Positions 7,296 to 15,194 of a DNA stretch of 46,016 nt are shown here, piece by piece. The notes under the pieces were generated by a model, which saw only the letters and a program-made list of their open reading frames with translations, ran no database searches and was not told the DNA's origin. Each line of letters opens with the position of its first letter. Position 1 is the first letter of the stretch. The position numbers and the translations under genes were made by a program. Source of the DNA: Candidatus Thorarchaeota archaeon SMTZ1-45 (GTDB lineage Archaea > Asgardarchaeota > Thorarchaeia > Thorarchaeales > Thorarchaeaceae); NCBI GenBank assembly GCA_001563335.1, contig LRSL01000061.1:1-46016 (forward strand), written 5' to 3'.

Positions 7296-9341
7296 TCACC
7301 ATTGGATGTCTACCCAGTAGGCTGGATGGTCTGACTGTGGATCAGTAATATATTGACAGTCTGAAACAATTGTACCTGATGAAAGGAAGATGTGGTCAAT
7401 TCTCTGGCTATTATTCTCCCCTAGACTGTTCACCCCCGTAGGCCACTTGACCCACCACGAGTCTTCAAGTACAGATGTTGTGAGGTTGTATGGTTCGCTT
7501 TTTGGTCTAAAATTGAAGTCGCCCATGAAAATAACGTTGCTTTTCCCACTGGACATTTCAAGAACATCATTCTGTAGTGTCATCTTGGTTGAAATCCTTC
7601 CGTAAGTGTGAGTCACATATACCGTGTATGTTATCGATCCAATGGAGATCTCAGCCTCGATTGTGGCTGTTTGTTTCTGGTCGATATCCTCACTATAATG
7701 ATAGATAGTTCTAGGATTTTCAATAGGATATTTTGATAGTAATGCAACCCCTGTTGTCCCTGTGACTCCTTTTGGTCCAAAGTATGAATAGAGGTTCAAC
7801 TTGTCAGCGAAGTACCTCACAACATCACAGTTACCTGCAATTTTGCTCGTTTCTTGGAGTCCGATGATGTCCGCATCGATTTCTCTAAGGAGCTCCAACT
7901 GCCCATCATAGTTCTTGATCTGAGCATCACTCACTCCTTGTTGAAGATTGTAAGTTAAGATTCTCGCAGAAACAGCAGTGCCCGTGGGTTCGACTGGACG
8001 AGCATCGAGTGCTATTGAACTCACAAGAGTCCCAAGGAACATGAATATCAAAACTCCTGCGATGATAGTCACTTTTCTAGGAGGTTTGGTTTGATAATTG
8101 AGAGATGGTATAGAGCTCTTCATGAAGTAAACAGTTACGAAGAGCACCAAACCTGCAATGAGAAAGATGAACCAGAATAAGTCTCTTAGCAAGGGACCAA
8201 TAACAGGAACAAATCCCCAGACAGATGTGAGTATAAGTGTGAATAACAGAACAAGAATATACAATCCACCACCCAGCGTGAACGCGATGCCTGTTGCTCG
8301 CGAGGTTGGTACCAACTCAAGACTTGTCAGTCTGTGAGATAGAAGTATTAAATCAATCAGTATGATTGGGAATGTGGCTATCATGAGGTATAGCAGCAAT
8401 TCGTTCAGAAGAGTTGTTGGAGGTGCTACGATGGGATAGGCTGAGGGGACATCTGGGAATGGAATTTGATTAACATAGATCATCAAGACGAACAGAGTCA
8501 CGAACAGAAGATTCCAAATCCAGATTATTCTAGGAGTTAATTTTGAAAAGACGTGTGGACGACATAGCATAACAACTGCAAATAAGGTCGTCATCAGAGA
8601 AACTCCAGAAACAACAGATATATAGCTGCTTTCAGTCCACCTAGAAATAACTCCTGGGCTACTAAATGCGAAGCTAACAAAGAAGAGAATGCTTGTCAAC
8701 CCAAAGGTGATACCGGTTAGATATCTCTTGCGCACTGGTTTTGAGGTACTTGGTGTTTCATCGATGCTAGTTTGAGATTTTACTGATGCTACACCCTGCA
8801 AGCTCTTTGAAAAACCAACAAGCATGAAGACACCTATCGCAGCCAATACCCATCCAATCGCTTGACCCCACCCATATGTAGAGAAATCGATGGTGAAGTT
8901 TAGGGTCCTTAAAAAGACAGATGTTACTAGAGCTACAGCCAATGCGATACCAAATGTGAATGCCCTCTGATTCTTGTCCCCAGACCGCACTAACAGCAAC
9001 AGAGCAGGAAACAGAATGAAGAAACAGCCAACACCAAGTCCTGAAAGGATCATTCTTGCTGTAGTTTCAAAGAGCGGCTCAGCTACTCTGCTGACAATCA
9101 TGATTCCTCCGGCAGCAATCACCAATTTCTCTGGAATGTACCTCTTAAAGATGATGAGGATGATTGGCGAGAAAAGGAACAACAAGACCAAGGTGTTCTC
9201 GTTGAGTGACAATGTCATAAGTAGGAGAATGTAGGTGGATTCTACATAGTCAGAGAAAAGCTGGAGGAAGATTAGCAACATTATACTAATGAAAATGAGT
9301 TCAGAATAGTATTCTTCAAAGAGCTTGGCGTTTATTGGCAT
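7296..9341 (-). CDS. Polytopic membrane protein fused to endonuclease/exonuclease/phosphatase domain (CWH43/PGAP2IP-like layout)
   Basis: A 681-residue protein. Residues 1 to about 445 contain roughly 13 hydrophobic helices. From about 455 on is an endonuclease/exonuclease/phosphatase (EEP) domain with the expected catalytic run: TYNLQQG, IIGLQETS (Glu metal ligand), THTYGR (His), MGDFNFRP (Asp/Asn), RIDHIFLS (Asp) and SDHPAYWV (Asp/His). The same order, a multi-helix N-domain and a C-terminal EEP domain, is found in eukaryotic CWH43/PGAP2IP proteins that act in GPI-lipid remodelling; bacteria and archaea also have other membrane-EEP fusions. The EEP domain probably sits outside and cleaves a phosphodiester, such as a lipid headgroup or nucleic acid. 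Confidence 0.85.
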   Translation of the reverse strand: MPINAKLFEEYYSELIFISIMLLIFLQLFSDYVESTYILLLMTLSLNENTLVLLFLFSPIILIIFKRYIPEKLVIAAGGIMIVSRVAEPLFETTARMILSGLGVGCFFILFPALLLLVRSGDKNQRAFTFGIALAVALVTSVFLRTLNFTIDFSTYGWGQAIGWVLAAIGVFMLVGFSKSLQGVASVKSQTSIDETPSTSKPVRKRYLTGITFGLTSILFFVSFAFSSPGVISRWTESSYISVVSGVSLMTTLFAVVMLCRPHVFSKLTPRIIWIWNLLFVTLFVLMIYVNQIPFPDVPSAYPIVAPPTTLLNELLLYLMIATFPIILIDLILLSHRLTSLELVPTSRATGIAFTLGGGLYILVLLFTLILTSVWGFVPVIGPLLRDLFWFIFLIAGLVLFVTVYFMKSSIPSLNYQTKPPRKVTIIAGVLIFMFLGTLVSSIALDARPVEPTGTAVSARILTYNLQQGVSDAQIKNYDGQLELLREIDADIIGLQETSKIAGNCDVVRYFADKLNLYSYFGPKGVTGTTGVALLSKYPIENPRTIYHYSEDIDQKQTATIEAEISIGSITYTVYVTHTYGRISTKMTLQNDVLEMSSGKSNVIFMGDFNFRPKSEPYNLTTSVLEDSWWVKWPTGVNSLGENNSQRIDHIFLSSGTIVSDCQYITDPQSDHPAYWVDIQW

Positions 9342-9414
9342 GAAAGAGGATATACTCCACCTATCTAAAATGTGTGTCTATAGAAGAAGGGATGATATTC
9401 TCATCGTCATAGCC

Positions 9415-9518
9415 AAAGATGTTTTCGGACCGGACTATCTGCGTTATAGGCAAGAAAAGCGGATGTAGTTTCAGCTAATAAATCGAGAGGGGCTTCCTCT
9501 CTCCTCACTCTTTCTCTC
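9415..9518 (+). repeat. Dispersed + strand repeat, copy 2 (complete)
   Basis: One of the best copies. It has 'gttttcggaccggactatctgc', then 'ggcaagaaaagcggatgtag', then a GAGAGG-GGCTT-CCTCTC hairpin followed by a pyrimidine-rich tract. TCTGC and GCGGA can pair across the internal loop. It fills part of the 326-base gap between the EEP fusion gene and the SnoaL-like gene. Confidence 0.8.
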
Positions 9519-9615
9519 AAATAACAATTTGGTGATGTTTAACTTTTCCAATATATATCGATTTGTCGAAACTGAGCTATAATCAACTATTGAAGGTTTT
9601 TTATCAAACCCTTCT

Positions 9616-9660
9616 TGTATATAATAGCTGGAAGTTGTAGACTTCCAAATAGGAGTGATA
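9616..9660 (+). promoter_or_regulatory. TATA box, inverted repeat and Shine-Dalgarno site of the SnoaL-like gene
   Basis: The TATA-like 'gtatataatag' at 9618-9626 is followed by a perfect inverted repeat, GGAAGT-TGTAG-ACTTCC (9630-9646), at about the expected transcription start. GGAGTGAT lies 8 bases before the ATG at 9668. The inverted repeat is a candidate operator; no regulator is assigned. Confidence 0.5.
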
Positions 9661-9667
9661 ATAGGAA

Positions 9668-10084
9668 ATGGAGAAAGAGAGAAAGGAAGACATCACTGCG
9701 ATTAAGGATATGTTGAATCAATATGCTATAGGCTGTAACACTGGCAATTTTGATCTTTGGATGTCCCTATGGGCTGATGAAGGCACACAAATGCCACCAG
9801 ACGCTCCAGCAAGAAAGGGGAAAAGGCAGATACGAGAAGGAATGAAACCAGTGTTTGATGACATGAAGCTCGATATAGCCATCAAAAGTGTAGATGATGT
9901 TGAAGTACATGGAAACCTGGGACTAACTAGATGTAAATACACATTGAAATTGACTCCAAAAGCAGGTGGCGACGCAATTGAAGCCATGCCAGATGGTAAA
10001 GCTTTGACCTTATTCAGAAAACAAAAAGATGGTTCTTGGAAAATTATTTACGATTGCTTCAACTCCAACTTGCCTCCAACTTAA
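9668..10084 (+). CDS. SnoaL-like / DUF4440 (NTF2-fold) protein
   Basis: A 138-residue protein with the cone-shaped NTF2 fold pattern. An N-terminal helix pair (AIKDMLNQYAIGCNTGNFDL) leads to WMSLWADEG, where members of the family put the pocket Asp/His. Strand-rich C-terminal half ends in LFRKQKDGSWKIIYDCFNS, a typical SnoaL/DUF4440 ending. These proteins bind small hydrophobic ligands or act as isomerases, cyclases or simple scaffolds. It is a single gene with a good Shine-Dalgarno site. No particular substrate is suggested by the neighbours. Confidence 0.8.
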   Translation: MEKERKEDITAIKDMLNQYAIGCNTGNFDLWMSLWADEGTQMPPDAPARKGKRQIREGMKPVFDDMKLDIAIKSVDDVEVHGNLGLTRCKYTLKLTPKAGGDAIEAMPDGKALTLFRKQKDGSWKIIYDCFNSNLPPT

Positions 10085-10152
10085 TCAGAAACACAATATA
10101 TGACAATAGTAGTTGGTAAGACATCATCAGTTGTCTAAATCAGAGTAGATTA

Positions 10153-10220
10153 TCATAGCCTGAGAGATTTTTGGACCTGACTTTACAATGCCATTCAGAT
10201 CAACCTGAGGGGCTGATTAA
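10153..10220 (+). repeat. Dispersed + strand repeat, copy 3 (degenerate)
   Basis: 'tcatagcctgagagattttt', then 'ggacctgac', then a diverged middle and 'caacctgaggggctg' matches the 5' half and hairpin start of the family. The middle 'aagagaaacagatgtag' box is lost. Confidence 0.5.
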
Positions 10221-10309
10221 GATTTTCATTAATTGAGTCTATTTTACTTAGAAGAAGGGAATTATATTCAGAGTATCAGTAAGCTCAGTAAGAGTGGGTG
10301 ATATGACTC

Positions 10310-10813
10310 ATGTCTGAATATGACTCTTCAAATTATCAAAAACGAAAGACTAGAGTGGTTGCGGTCTCACTGATTATCGCTTTGTTCGCTCCTGTAGGAA
10401 TTACTCTGATTTCTCATCCTTATGGTGCATTTGCAGCAAATCTAATCGGTGTGTTTTGGATGGTCTTTATTGGCACTCCAATTCCAGTTGATGGAGGAGG
10501 GATGGTGCCACCCACTGTGGATCCAACAGCTGGGATTATGGTTGTGCCACTGATTGCATTACGGCTTCTGTTCGTATTTCTGCTGTATAGAGCATACAAT
10601 GGTCAGACATCGAGGAGATCTGCAATACTCTTGGGAGTCTTGAGTGAGCTATATTTAGTCATCATCAATATACCCAGCTACATAAGTTCAATTACAACTC
10701 TTTCAATAGGAGGACTCTATCTTCCCCTTCCAATCCTTCTACTGGTTGGAGCTCTGATGGTATGGAAATTCCCTCCATTTGTCCCTTCTAAACCATGGGA
10801 AGCGCCGGGTTAG
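10310..10813 (+). CDS. Four-helix membrane protein, paralogue of the gene at 12225
   Basis: A 167-residue protein with about four hydrophobic helices (near residues 18-50, 75-95, 100-122 and 133-152) and a short polar tail, PPFVPSKPWEAPG. The protein on the other strand at 12225-12827 matches it along its length: RLLFVFLLYRAYNGQTSRRS against RLVFVYQIYKLYQGRTTRKR, and the same PP-x4-PW tail. I do not recognise a family. ATG 10310 is preceded by a GGTGAT ribosome-binding site. The two paralogues lie either side of the thioferritin/Fur pair in opposite orientation. Function unknown. Confidence 0.8.
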   Translation: MSEYDSSNYQKRKTRVVAVSLIIALFAPVGITLISHPYGAFAANLIGVFWMVFIGTPIPVDGGGMVPPTVDPTAGIMVVPLIALRLLFVFLLYRAYNGQTSRRSAILLGVLSELYLVIINIPSYISSITTLSIGGLYLPLPILLLVGALMVWKFPPFVPSKPWEAPG

Positions 10814-10890
10814 TCTGAAATAACATCAGCTACTTCGATAGCTGGATGACATATTGATTTGCAGATACTCAAGTAGAGTCACTAAAAGAT

Positions 10891-11013
10891 CATCATAGCA
10901 CGAGGAATTTTCAGACCTGAATATCTACAGCGTTAACAAGAGGAATAAATGTAGTTTCGAAGTTTAATCTGAGAGAGGGGCGTCCTCTATTCCTTATTCT
11001 TTCTTTAATTTAT
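10891..11013 (+). repeat. Dispersed + strand repeat, copy 4 (complete)
   Basis: Runs from 'catcatagcacgaggaattt' through 'cagacctgaatatctac', 'aacaagaggaataaatgtag' and 'tttc' to a GAGAGG-type hairpin (AGAGG-GGCGT-CCTCT), followed by 'attctttcttt'. CTACA and TGTAG can pair. It lies between two converging genes, so here the hairpin could also stop transcription. Confidence 0.8.
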
Positions 11014-11086
11014 CAAGAAAATCAAATTAGAAAAAAGAAAGAGGGGAAGAGAGCAAATTAACTCTCTTCACATCAATTTTCATTTG

Positions 11087-11641
11087 CTATTCAGGAAGGA
11101 ACTTACGTACAAATGGAGAGGTTTCACCTCTACGCATGAAATGTCCAGAAGGTCCCTCTCCAAGGAACTCTGAGAACCAAGACTCATGTTCCACCTCTTC
11201 ATGGAGGATGGCTTGTGATAATGCATAAGTCCGATGGTCTTTTCCTGCAGTCATGTTGCATATCTCAGAATAACCTCTTACCGCACAACGCTCAGCAGCT
11301 ACAAGCACTTTTAGAATTGCTTGAACATCCGTTGGATCCTTAGGGAGTTTGGCCGGGGGACATGCGGAAATGTTATGGAAATCGACCATATTCTCTGGGA
11401 GTTTGCCACCAAGCTCATAGATACGCGGTACCAACGCTTCGAAGTGGTTTCGATCTTCGATACGGGCAGCTTCAGCAATCTCCTTGATACCTTCACCCTC
11501 AAGTCCAATAAGGTTAGCTCGAAGAATTGTATAGTAGTAGTAAGTTGTTAACTCAGCAGCTGCATTTTTGACAAGAAGTTCAAGAAGCTTGTCAACATCA
11601 ATGCCTGCCTTCTCAACCATTTCTCTAGCAACTCGTGCCAT
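11087..11641 (-). CDS. DPS-like ferritin (thioferritin)
   Basis: A 184-residue four-helix-bundle ferritin-like protein. Di-iron ligands are visible as E30 (AAAELTTYYYY), E62 with H66 (EDRNHFEAL), E117 (AAERCAVRGY) and E149/H152 (HEEVEHESW). The paired cysteines C119 and C128 (ERCAVRGYSEIC) are the mark of archaeal DPS-like 'thioferritins', which oxidise ferrous iron with peroxide and store it in a 12-subunit cage. The protein is cytoplasmic and protects against oxidative stress. It is divergent from a Fur-like regulator with an 89-base spacer carrying an inverted repeat, so the regulator probably controls it. Confidence 0.92.
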   Translation of the reverse strand: MARVAREMVEKAGIDVDKLLELLVKNAAAELTTYYYYTILRANLIGLEGEGIKEIAEAARIEDRNHFEALVPRIYELGGKLPENMVDFHNISACPPAKLPKDPTDVQAILKVLVAAERCAVRGYSEICNMTAGKDHRTYALSQAILHEEVEHESWFSEFLGEGPSGHFMRRGETSPFVRKFLPE

Positions 11642-11670
11642 TATTAAATCACCTTAATTCTAAATAAAAG

Positions 11671-11690
11671 TAACTTCTATATAAAAGTTA
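11671..11690. promoter_or_regulatory. Inverted repeat in the thioferritin/Fur intergenic region (candidate operator)
   Basis: TAACTT-CTATATAA-AAGTTA is a perfect 6-8-6 inverted repeat with a TATA-like centre. It sits between the two divergent starts (11641 minus and 11731 plus). Position and AT-rich symmetry resemble Fur/PerR boxes. Binding is inferred. Confidence 0.6.
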
Positions 11691-11730
11691 TCTCAGATAG
11701 ATTTTTATTACTCCCTACAGGTTTTGAACT

Positions 11731-12117
11731 ATGGAAGAACGTCTGAGAGAGTCGGGCCTCAGGATCACTCCACAACGTCTTGAGCTGCTAAGAGTACTTG
11801 AGAAACACGGGAAGGACCATCCTTCATTCTCACAGGTATATGAAGCAGTCAGAACCAGACTTCAGAGTGTTAGTCAGTCCACAGTCCTGAAGAACATGGC
11901 CACATTTGAGGACATGGGAATTGTCCGCAGCTTTTCGTTCAGGGGCGAAACACATTATGAACTTAATCCCAAGCCACATGTGAATCTCATAGACGCGACG
12001 GGGAAGATAGTGGACATCGAAGGTGGGGAGATAAAGAAAGTACTCAATGAACTCATTGACACAATAAAGAGAGAAGCGGGTATTGAAACAAAGACTCTTC
12101 TTGTTATGGTTGAGTAA
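11731..12117 (+). CDS. Fur-family regulator lacking the usual metal ligands
   Basis: A 128-residue protein with a Fur-type winged helix (LRITPQRLELLRVLEKHGKD; recognition helix SQSTVLKNMATFEDMGIV) and the short dimerisation half (FRGETHYELNPKPHVNLIDATGKIVDIE). The HHH-x-x-C-x-x-C segment normally seen at 'HxHxHCxxC' is reduced to a single His (KPHVNL), and no CxxC pair exists anywhere. It may therefore sense metal or peroxide through fewer ligands or not at all. It is divergent from the thioferritin gene with a shared inverted repeat, so autoregulation and iron/peroxide-stress control of thioferritin are likely. PerR-like function is inference. Confidence 0.85.
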   Translation: MEERLRESGLRITPQRLELLRVLEKHGKDHPSFSQVYEAVRTRLQSVSQSTVLKNMATFEDMGIVRSFSFRGETHYELNPKPHVNLIDATGKIVDIEGGEIKKVLNELIDTIKREAGIETKTLLVMVE

Positions 12118-12164
12118 TGTTTGACTATGCTCATAATAGAATGAGTAATGGTATTATTATCTTT

Positions 12165-12212
12165 AGAATCGTCATGGTACGGAAAATCTTCGGACCAGAC
12201 TATCTGCATGAT
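12165..12212 (+). repeat. Dispersed + strand repeat, copy 5 (5' half)
   Basis: 'gtcatggtacggaaaatctt' and 'cggaccagactatctgcatg' are a near-consensus 5' half; the rest is replaced by other sequence. It lies between the Fur-like gene and the end of the membrane-protein operon. Confidence 0.65.
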
Positions 12213-12224
12213 TTACTATGTTTC

Positions 12225-12827
12225 CTATTGGGAGCCTTTTTCAACCTGCAGCATACCCTTTTCATATTTGGATGACTTTGCCCACCAAGATTCAGAATCT
12301 TCAGGATTTTTCCAAGGAGTGGAAACTTCAAGAGGAGGTACCACCTTGATTGTGACTAGGGCAGCCAGGAATAGAATGGGAAGAGGAATGAAGAGCCGCG
12401 ATGATAGAGAGAACACAGGTATTATCGCACCTAGAATTCCAATTATCGCCATCTGTAATTCGCTTGCAGCTCCTACCAACATTGTACGTTTTCTTGTGGT
12501 TCTGCCTTGGTAGAGCTTGTATATCTGATAGACGAACACAAGTCTAAGAAAGGTGACCGGTAGATTTCCAATGAACACAAAAGGAGTGGGAATGGCTTCG
12601 TTGGGAACTGGAGATACATCTGCAAATGTGCCAGGAGGGTTGTTGATACCAAATCTGATTGGTAATGTCCACAGCATACATATCAAAGACATGTCTATAA
12701 TCCAGCCTGTAACTGGATCAAAAATGACATTAAGGCCAGCAGGAGCCAGAACTGCAATTATCGCCATTATTGCACCTGCAGCCCCAGACTTCAAAGTTCT
12801 ACTTTCACTTGTCTTCGCATTCTTCAT
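12225..12827 (-). CDS. Four-helix membrane protein, paralogue of the gene at 10310
   Basis: A 200-residue protein with about four to five hydrophobic segments and a longer polar C-tail (ending near SSKYEKGMLQVEKGSQ). It is homologous to the 167-residue protein at 10310: both have an Ala/Gly-rich first helix, a Pro-rich loop, the FLRLVFVYQIYKLYQGRTTRK segment and PPLEVSTPWKNPE near the end. Last gene of a minus-strand operon with a small membrane protein (gap of 8 bases) and a membrane-tethered HTH protein. Family not recognised. Confidence 0.8.
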   Translation of the reverse strand: MKNAKTSESRTLKSGAAGAIMAIIAVLAPAGLNVIFDPVTGWIIDMSLICMLWTLPIRFGINNPPGTFADVSPVPNEAIPTPFVFIGNLPVTFLRLVFVYQIYKLYQGRTTRKRTMLVGAASELQMAIIGILGAIIPVFSLSSRLFIPLPILFLAALVTIKVVPPLEVSTPWKNPEDSESWWAKSSKYEKGMLQVEKGSQ

Positions 12828-12835
12828 CTATTACC

Positions 12836-13060
12836 TTACATCCATGATTGTTTTCGAAAATGTAGTTTCGCTATGACATAAGCCACAACTGCGACAGCAA
12901 GTCCCGTGACTCCAATCAAGAGGGTGGGATATTCCTGAGAAGGATCGCTTGGGCCAAAAAATGGTCTATAACTTAGGCTCAGTGCAACCAGAGTAGATCC
13001 TAGGACTGCACCTATAATGGCGGCACCAAGTATCTTGAAATTCAGACGTATTCTGTCCAA
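12836..13060 (-). CDS. Small two-helix membrane protein
   Basis: A 74-residue protein with two hydrophobic helices (about residues 9-29 and 46-65), a basic N-terminus (MDRIRLNFK) and a basic C-terminus. It lies 8 bases upstream of the 200-residue membrane protein and about 80 bases downstream of the HTH-membrane protein on the same strand, so all three probably form one operon. No family recognised; a small subunit or accessory protein is possible. Confidence 0.7.
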   Translation of the reverse strand: MDRIRLNFKILGAAIIGAVLGSTLVALSLSYRPFFGPSDPSQEYPTLLIGVTGLAVAVVAYVIAKLHFRKQSWM

Positions 13061-13138
13061 GTGGGATCACCATCGATTTACTTACAATCTGTTACAGTCA
13101 GTCATTGAATATAGTTCTAGGTTTTGAATCAAAGTGAT

Positions 13139-13594
13139 CTAGATTTTTACACGCCATACGTTTAGGGTCTCTCTCCAAGATGTGAAGGTTGCGAAAATCA
13201 GAACCGCAGCTAATAATAAGCCTGTGGAGTTCAGAAAGATTGGAATGTAAATAACCACCCCTATGAGAACAACAGAATAGAACACTGAGTAGAATAAGTA
13301 TCGTGGGACTAGAAATCTACCAGCACCAACGAAGAAACTGAGCAAACCTGCCTTGAACTCCTGAATCACATAGTACTGACCATTCTCATCAACATCAATC
13401 AAAGAGAGATTCTTTAGTTTGTTGAGGTGATAGATTGCGAGACTGGGACTGGAGAGACCAGAACCTCGTTGTATCTCTCTCATGCCCATTGGACGAAGAT
13501 GGCGAAGCATATAGAAGTACACGCGCTGGGTTTTCCCCTTCAGCAGCGACTCAAGCTCCTCATTAGTCAGCTCATCAGAAGATTTCCTTTCCAT
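13139..13594 (-). CDS. Winged-helix protein with C-terminal membrane anchor
   Basis: A 151-residue protein. The N-terminal half is an ArsR-like winged helix (TQRVYFYMLRHLRPMGMREI; GLSSPSLAIYHLNKLKNLSL; a wing around VDENGQYYVIQEF). The C-terminal half has two transmembrane helices (about 93-117 and 121-142). Such membrane-tethered HTH proteins are frequent in archaea and may sense the membrane or a partner. First gene of an operon with two membrane proteins, which it may regulate. The ligand is unknown. Confidence 0.8.
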   Translation of the reverse strand: MERKSSDELTNEELESLLKGKTQRVYFYMLRHLRPMGMREIQRGSGLSSPSLAIYHLNKLKNLSLIDVDENGQYYVIQEFKAGLLSFFVGAGRFLVPRYLFYSVFYSVVLIGVVIYIPIFLNSTGLLLAAVLIFATFTSWRETLNVWRVKI

Positions 13595-13729
13595 CTCTCA
13601 CGCCACGCGAAAAAGTAAGACACTTTGCTAACTGATGTTTCGTAATCTAGTTACAAATCTTTAGACCAAAGCAAAAACAGGCTTAAAGCTTCTACAATGG
13701 TGCTCCCCATAACTGGACTCTAGTTTCGT

Positions 13730-13826
13730 TTTAGGGGAAATCTTCCACACAGACTATTTGCTATATCGACAAGAAAAAAGTGTAGTTTCTAATCGAGAGA
13801 GGGGCTTCCTCACTCCGTTGCTCTTT
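13730..13826 (+). repeat. Dispersed + strand repeat, copy 6 (complete)
   Basis: 'ggggaaatcttccacacaga', 'ctatttgctatatcgacaag' and 'aaaaaagtgtagtttctaat', then a GAGAGAGGGGCTTCCTCACTC hairpin and a short T-containing tract. The internal stem is ATTT/AAGT here, a different sequence from other copies but still able to pair. Confidence 0.75.
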
Positions 13827-13846
13827 GAAGTATGGTTGTAATGATC

Positions 13847-14770
13847 CTATTTGGATAGCCATGGACAGCAGTCCCTATTTGTTCTGTGGAAGTCCTCCCA
13901 TGTGAGCCACCCTAACCTACCGCGAAGCTCAAGCCAGTTCAGATTTTTCCTATGAGGAAGGTCGACAGTCATAGATTCCTGATTCTTCTTGTAATCATTG
14001 AACTTGCATCCATATAACCTGCGGGAGGGATTGAGTTTGAACATCTCAGGCGTCAATAGGAGGAACAATGTTCTCTTAGGATCTCTCCTGCATAACGGTT
14101 CGCAGAGATGACTGTTTTCCTCCAACATGACATCGATGATTCTAGCCATCTGGTTTCTGGTAGAGTCATATGTGACCTGATAGCTGATATCAGATAGAAC
14201 CTTCGCTTCTACCATCACCGCAAACCCATTACTGGGGTTCATTAGTAAAGCGTCTATGTGTGTGGGACCTTCCAGATTCCTCTTTCCATATGCACTGTCT
14301 AAGATGTGAGGAATGAATTGTCGTTCATTCAAGTATTTGCCAAGCCAAGACTTGTATGAGGATGGTGAAGGTAGCGTGGTTTCAAAGAAAAGCTCTAAGT
14401 CTCCTTCCAAGCACTCTCGCCAAGAGTTTAGACCTGCGAGAGGAGGACTTGCACCAAAAGCATCAGTGAAGAGTTTCTGCAACATCTGCAGTCGTCGTTC
14501 GTCATAGAACATCGTCATCATACAGGAAGCAACCCAGAATCGTTCATCCTTCTCAAGCTGACAGGGACGTTTTATCTCAGTAAGAGACTTGCCTTTCATA
14601 TCTGGGTTATCAGCAAGATACTGATGATACCGTTGGATACTAGTCTTATAGTAGCTCAGATGCTTTTCATTGGTAACGCATTTTCCTCGATACTTGACTT
14701 TCGCAAAATGGTTCAATAGCTGCTTTTCTGTGAAGGGTAGATAAGTACTATCTAAGACCACGCTCATCAA
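13847..14770 (-). CDS. Hypothetical protein with PD-(D/E)XK nuclease-like core
   Basis: A 307-residue protein I do not recognise by family. Residues 170-210 show the restriction-endonuclease fold signature: an acidic strand (THIDALLMNP, D173), then FAVMVEAK (E188, K190), then a helix with Gln (RNQMARIID, Q207). This resembles D-x14-ExK...Q of PD-(D/E)XK enzymes. The N-terminal 130 residues are helical and basic. Single gene, no methyltransferase or other restriction/defence gene beside it. It may be a stand-alone nuclease, repair or defence protein. M2 (ATG at 14767) is an equally possible start. Confidence 0.7.
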   Translation of the reverse strand: MMSVVLDSTYLPFTEKQLLNHFAKVKYRGKCVTNEKHLSYYKTSIQRYHQYLADNPDMKGKSLTEIKRPCQLEKDERFWVASCMMTMFYDERRLQMLQKLFTDAFGASPPLAGLNSWRECLEGDLELFFETTLPSPSSYKSWLGKYLNERQFIPHILDSAYGKRNLEGPTHIDALLMNPSNGFAVMVEAKVLSDISYQVTYDSTRNQMARIIDVMLEENSHLCEPLCRRDPKRTLFLLLTPEMFKLNPSRRLYGCKFNDYKKNQESMTVDLPHRKNLNWLELRGRLGWLTWEDFHRTNRDCCPWLSK

Positions 14771-14819
14771 AAATCACTCCCTGTTTCAAGTATGATTCCT
14801 ACAATATGAATCTGCTGAA

Positions 14820-14932
14820 GGTCATCACGACTTAGGAGATTTTTTGGCTTGATTATCTGCTTTACAGGTAAAAGAAACAGATGTAGTTTCCATTCAGTAT
14901 CAAGGGGGTTTCTTCATCTCTCCTTTACTATT
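14820..14932 (+). repeat. Dispersed + strand repeat, copy 7 (complete)
   Basis: 'taggagattttttggcttga', 'ttatctgctttacaggtaaa', 'agaaacagatgtagtttcca', then a variant hairpin region ('caagggggtttcttcatctctcc'-like). ATCTG/CAGAT can pair across the loop. It lies between two divergent genes, so it cannot be a terminator for either. The remaining part of this gap of about 420 bases (14933-15160) holds no gene I can support. Confidence 0.75.
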
Positions 14933-15165
14933 GATTTTGAGTTCACCAATATGAGAGACTGTATTTTCTCTCCAACAATTGAAGTGGGCACATTACTAGA
15001 TAGTAGAGTTCTAACAATATCAGAGAGTGGGAGCGAGATGATATTGACTACACCGCCCTCCGCTTTGCGCTATACTCATTGATTAATCGTTATGGCTCGT
15101 GAAGTGTTTCTTTGCGGTTTCAAGTGTAAGTGCTGATGAAGACCTTTTACGTCATCATCGTCACA

Positions 15166-15172
15166 TTTATAA
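15166..15172 (+). promoter_or_regulatory. TATA box of the small coiled-coil membrane protein gene
   Basis: TTTATAA centred about 26 bases before ATG 15195, the spacing expected for a leaderless archaeal transcript. It is the reason for choosing 15195 rather than the longer frame from 15099. Confidence 0.6.
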
Positions 15173-15194
15173 CCATTTGATACATATGGTGATT

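Noticed and set aside
14849..15082. 77-codon plus-strand frame after the PD-(D/E)XK-like gene
   Set aside because: Begins inside a dispersed repeat copy and shows no recognisable protein features; TATA box at 15166 serves the next gene.
15099..15194. Longer N-terminus of the small coiled-coil membrane protein
   Set aside because: The TATA box at 15166 lies inside this stretch, and the extra residues look non-conserved in composition.
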